Of a stretch of 15,063 bases of DNA, positions 14,038 through 15,063 are shown piece after piece (within the stretch, counting starts at the first letter, position 1; every line of letters starts with the position of its first letter). Location: positions 1-15,063 of the forward strand of contig CAYORM010000070.1 of assembly GCA_964406375.1 (NCBI GenBank), given 5' to 3'. The notes below the pieces were generated by a model. The model did no database searches. It worked only from the letters and a program-made list of their open reading frames with translations, and had not been told where the DNA came from. Made by a program: the position numbers and the translations under genes. The stretch is from CAYORM01 sp964406375 (lineage in GTDB: Bacteria > Pseudomonadota > Alphaproteobacteria > DSM-16000 > Inquilinaceae).

Positions 14038-15063
14038 ATGCGCATCGAGGCCGTCGACTTCTTCTACCTGTCCATGCCGGAGGTCACGACCGAGGCCGAT
14101 GGCAGCCAGGACGCGCTGCTGGTGCGCGTCGCTGCCGGCGGGATGGTGGGCTGGGGTGAATGCGAGGCCTCGCCACTCGTCTCGATCGCGGCCTTCGTGA
14201 CGCCGATGTCGCATGGCGCCTGCCGTCCGGTCTCCGCCGCTGTGCTGGGGGCGACGCTCGACGGGCCGGAGGACATCGCCCGCATCGCCGCGCGCGTCGA
14301 ATATGACAGCATGGACCTGCTGCAGGCACCGCACACCTGGTCCGGCATCGAGATGGCGCTGTGGGACCTGCTGGGCAAGGCGCGGGGCGAACCGGTCTGG
14401 CGCCTGCTCGGCTGGGACGCTGCCCACCCCAAGCTGCCCTATGCCTCCCAGCTCTTCGGCGACACACCGCAGCAGACGCTGGAGCGGGCGCGCGACGCCG
14501 TCGCCCGCGGCTTCCGCGCCACGAAATTCGGCTGGGGCCCCTTCGGCACCGGCACGCCGGAAGCCGATGCCGATCATCTCGCCGCGGCGCGCGAGGGGCT
14601 CGGGCCTGACGGCATCCTGCTGGTTGATGCCGGCCAGATCTGGGGCGATGACGTCGAGCGCGCCGCGCTGCGCCTGCCGATGCTGGAGCAGGCGGGGGCG
14701 GTGTGGCTCGAGGAGCCGTTCCACACCGCGGCGCTCGAGGCCTATGCGGCGCTCGCGGCGCGCAGCGGCAAGGTGCGGATGGCCGGCGGTGAGGGCGCGC
14801 ATAACGCCTTCATGGCGCGCCATCTGATCGACTATGGCAAGATCGGCTTCGTCCAGATCGATTGCGGGCGGATCGGCGGGCTGGGGCCGGCGCGACAGGT
14901 GGCCGATTACGCGGCGGCGCGCGGCGTCACCTATGTCAACCACACCTTCACCTCGCATCTCGCGCTCAGCGCCTCGCTGCAGCCCTATGCGGGGCTGGCG
15001 GAGCATCGCATCTGCGAATACCCCGCCGCACCGAAATCGCTGGCCTGGGATCTTTCCAAGACG
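14038..15063 (+). CDS. Second enolase superfamily (MR/MLE-type) enzyme, C-terminus beyond the window
   Basis: The first 342 codons, no stop before the right edge; the usual length is 370-400, so most is present. The ATG follows GAGG at about 5 nt and lies 42 nt after the previous enzyme. SGIEMALWDLLGK (102-114) is the family signature. The catalytic set is K163 in ATKFGWGPFG, D197 in LLVDAGQ, E225/E226 in WLEEPF, E252 in MAGGEG, D275 in VQIDCGRIGG and H302 in YVNHTFTSH. It shares the K[IF]GWGPFG block with its neighbour, but the barrel end differs (NHTFTSH against GHGWN). They are therefore related but not recent duplicates, and probably act on related substrates or successive steps. Confidence 0.9.
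   Translation, partial: MRIEAVDFFYLSMPEVTTEADGSQDALLVRVAAGGMVGWGECEASPLVSIAAFVTPMSHGACRPVSAAVLGATLDGPEDIARIAARVEYDSMDLLQAPHTWSGIEMALWDLLGKARGEPVWRLLGWDAAHPKLPYASQLFGDTPQQTLERARDAVARGFRATKFGWGPFGTGTPEADADHLAAAREGLGPDGILLVDAGQIWGDDVERAALRLPMLEQAGAVWLEEPFHTAALEAYAALAARSGKVRMAGGEGAHNAFMARHLIDYGKIGFVQIDCGRIGGLGPARQVADYAAARGVTYVNHTFTSHLALSASLQPYAGLAEHRICEYPAAPKSLAWDLSKT

Overview
This window is a dense, high-GC, gene-rich stretch of a bacterial chromosome or large replicon. The strong G/C third-position bias, Shine-Dalgarno leaders, four-base ATGA/GTGA gene overlaps and abundance of ABC uptake and enolase-superfamily genes suit an alphaproteobacterium of the Rhodospirillales or Rhizobiales kind. 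That assignment is inference: there is no rRNA, tRNA or single-copy marker gene here. I see no insertion sequence, CRISPR array, phage gene or RNA gene. No gap exceeds about 190 bases, and the gaps hold promoter-like or palindromic elements, listed separately.

Layout. (1) 1-1617, minus strand: a TetR-type regulator followed by a sugar-type periplasmic binding protein that runs off the left edge. (2) 1692-6868, plus strand: a compact six-gene unit encoding a UPF0261/Tm-1-like protein, a PEP-hydrolase-like TIM barrel, two tandem SRPBCC paralogues, a sugar-phosphate isomerase/epimerase-like TIM barrel and a Gfo/Idh/MocA oxidoreductase. (3) 7023-9555: an amidase on plus, convergent with and overlapping the 3' end of a PDC-hydrolase-like amidohydrolase on minus, which is preceded by a 36-codon ORF coupled to it by ATGA. 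(4) 9610-10068: a yaiI-type UPF0178 gene that does not fit the theme. (5) 10107-15063, plus strand: a recognisable sigma70-type promoter, a structured leader, a polar amino-acid-type ABC transporter (binding protein, permease, ATPase) and two enolase-superfamily enzymes, the last cut by the right edge.

How it fits together (inference). The window looks like a small-molecule catabolic island. Two importers of different classes flank amide or ring hydrolases, sugar-acid-type dehydratases or racemases, an epimerase/isomerase and a dehydrogenase. The TetR regulator sits divergently from the six-gene unit and is the obvious candidate to control both that unit and the left transporter; ACCGGT-centred palindromes occur in both gaps. 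The amino-acid transporter is translationally coupled to the first enolase-superfamily enzyme, so transport and catabolism of one substrate are probably linked. The substrate cannot be read from sequence.

The most unusual point is that the first two genes of the six-gene unit correspond to the N- and C-terminal halves of the tomato virus-resistance protein Tm-1. Here they sit in a bacterial catabolic-looking operon with a duplicated SRPBCC gene.
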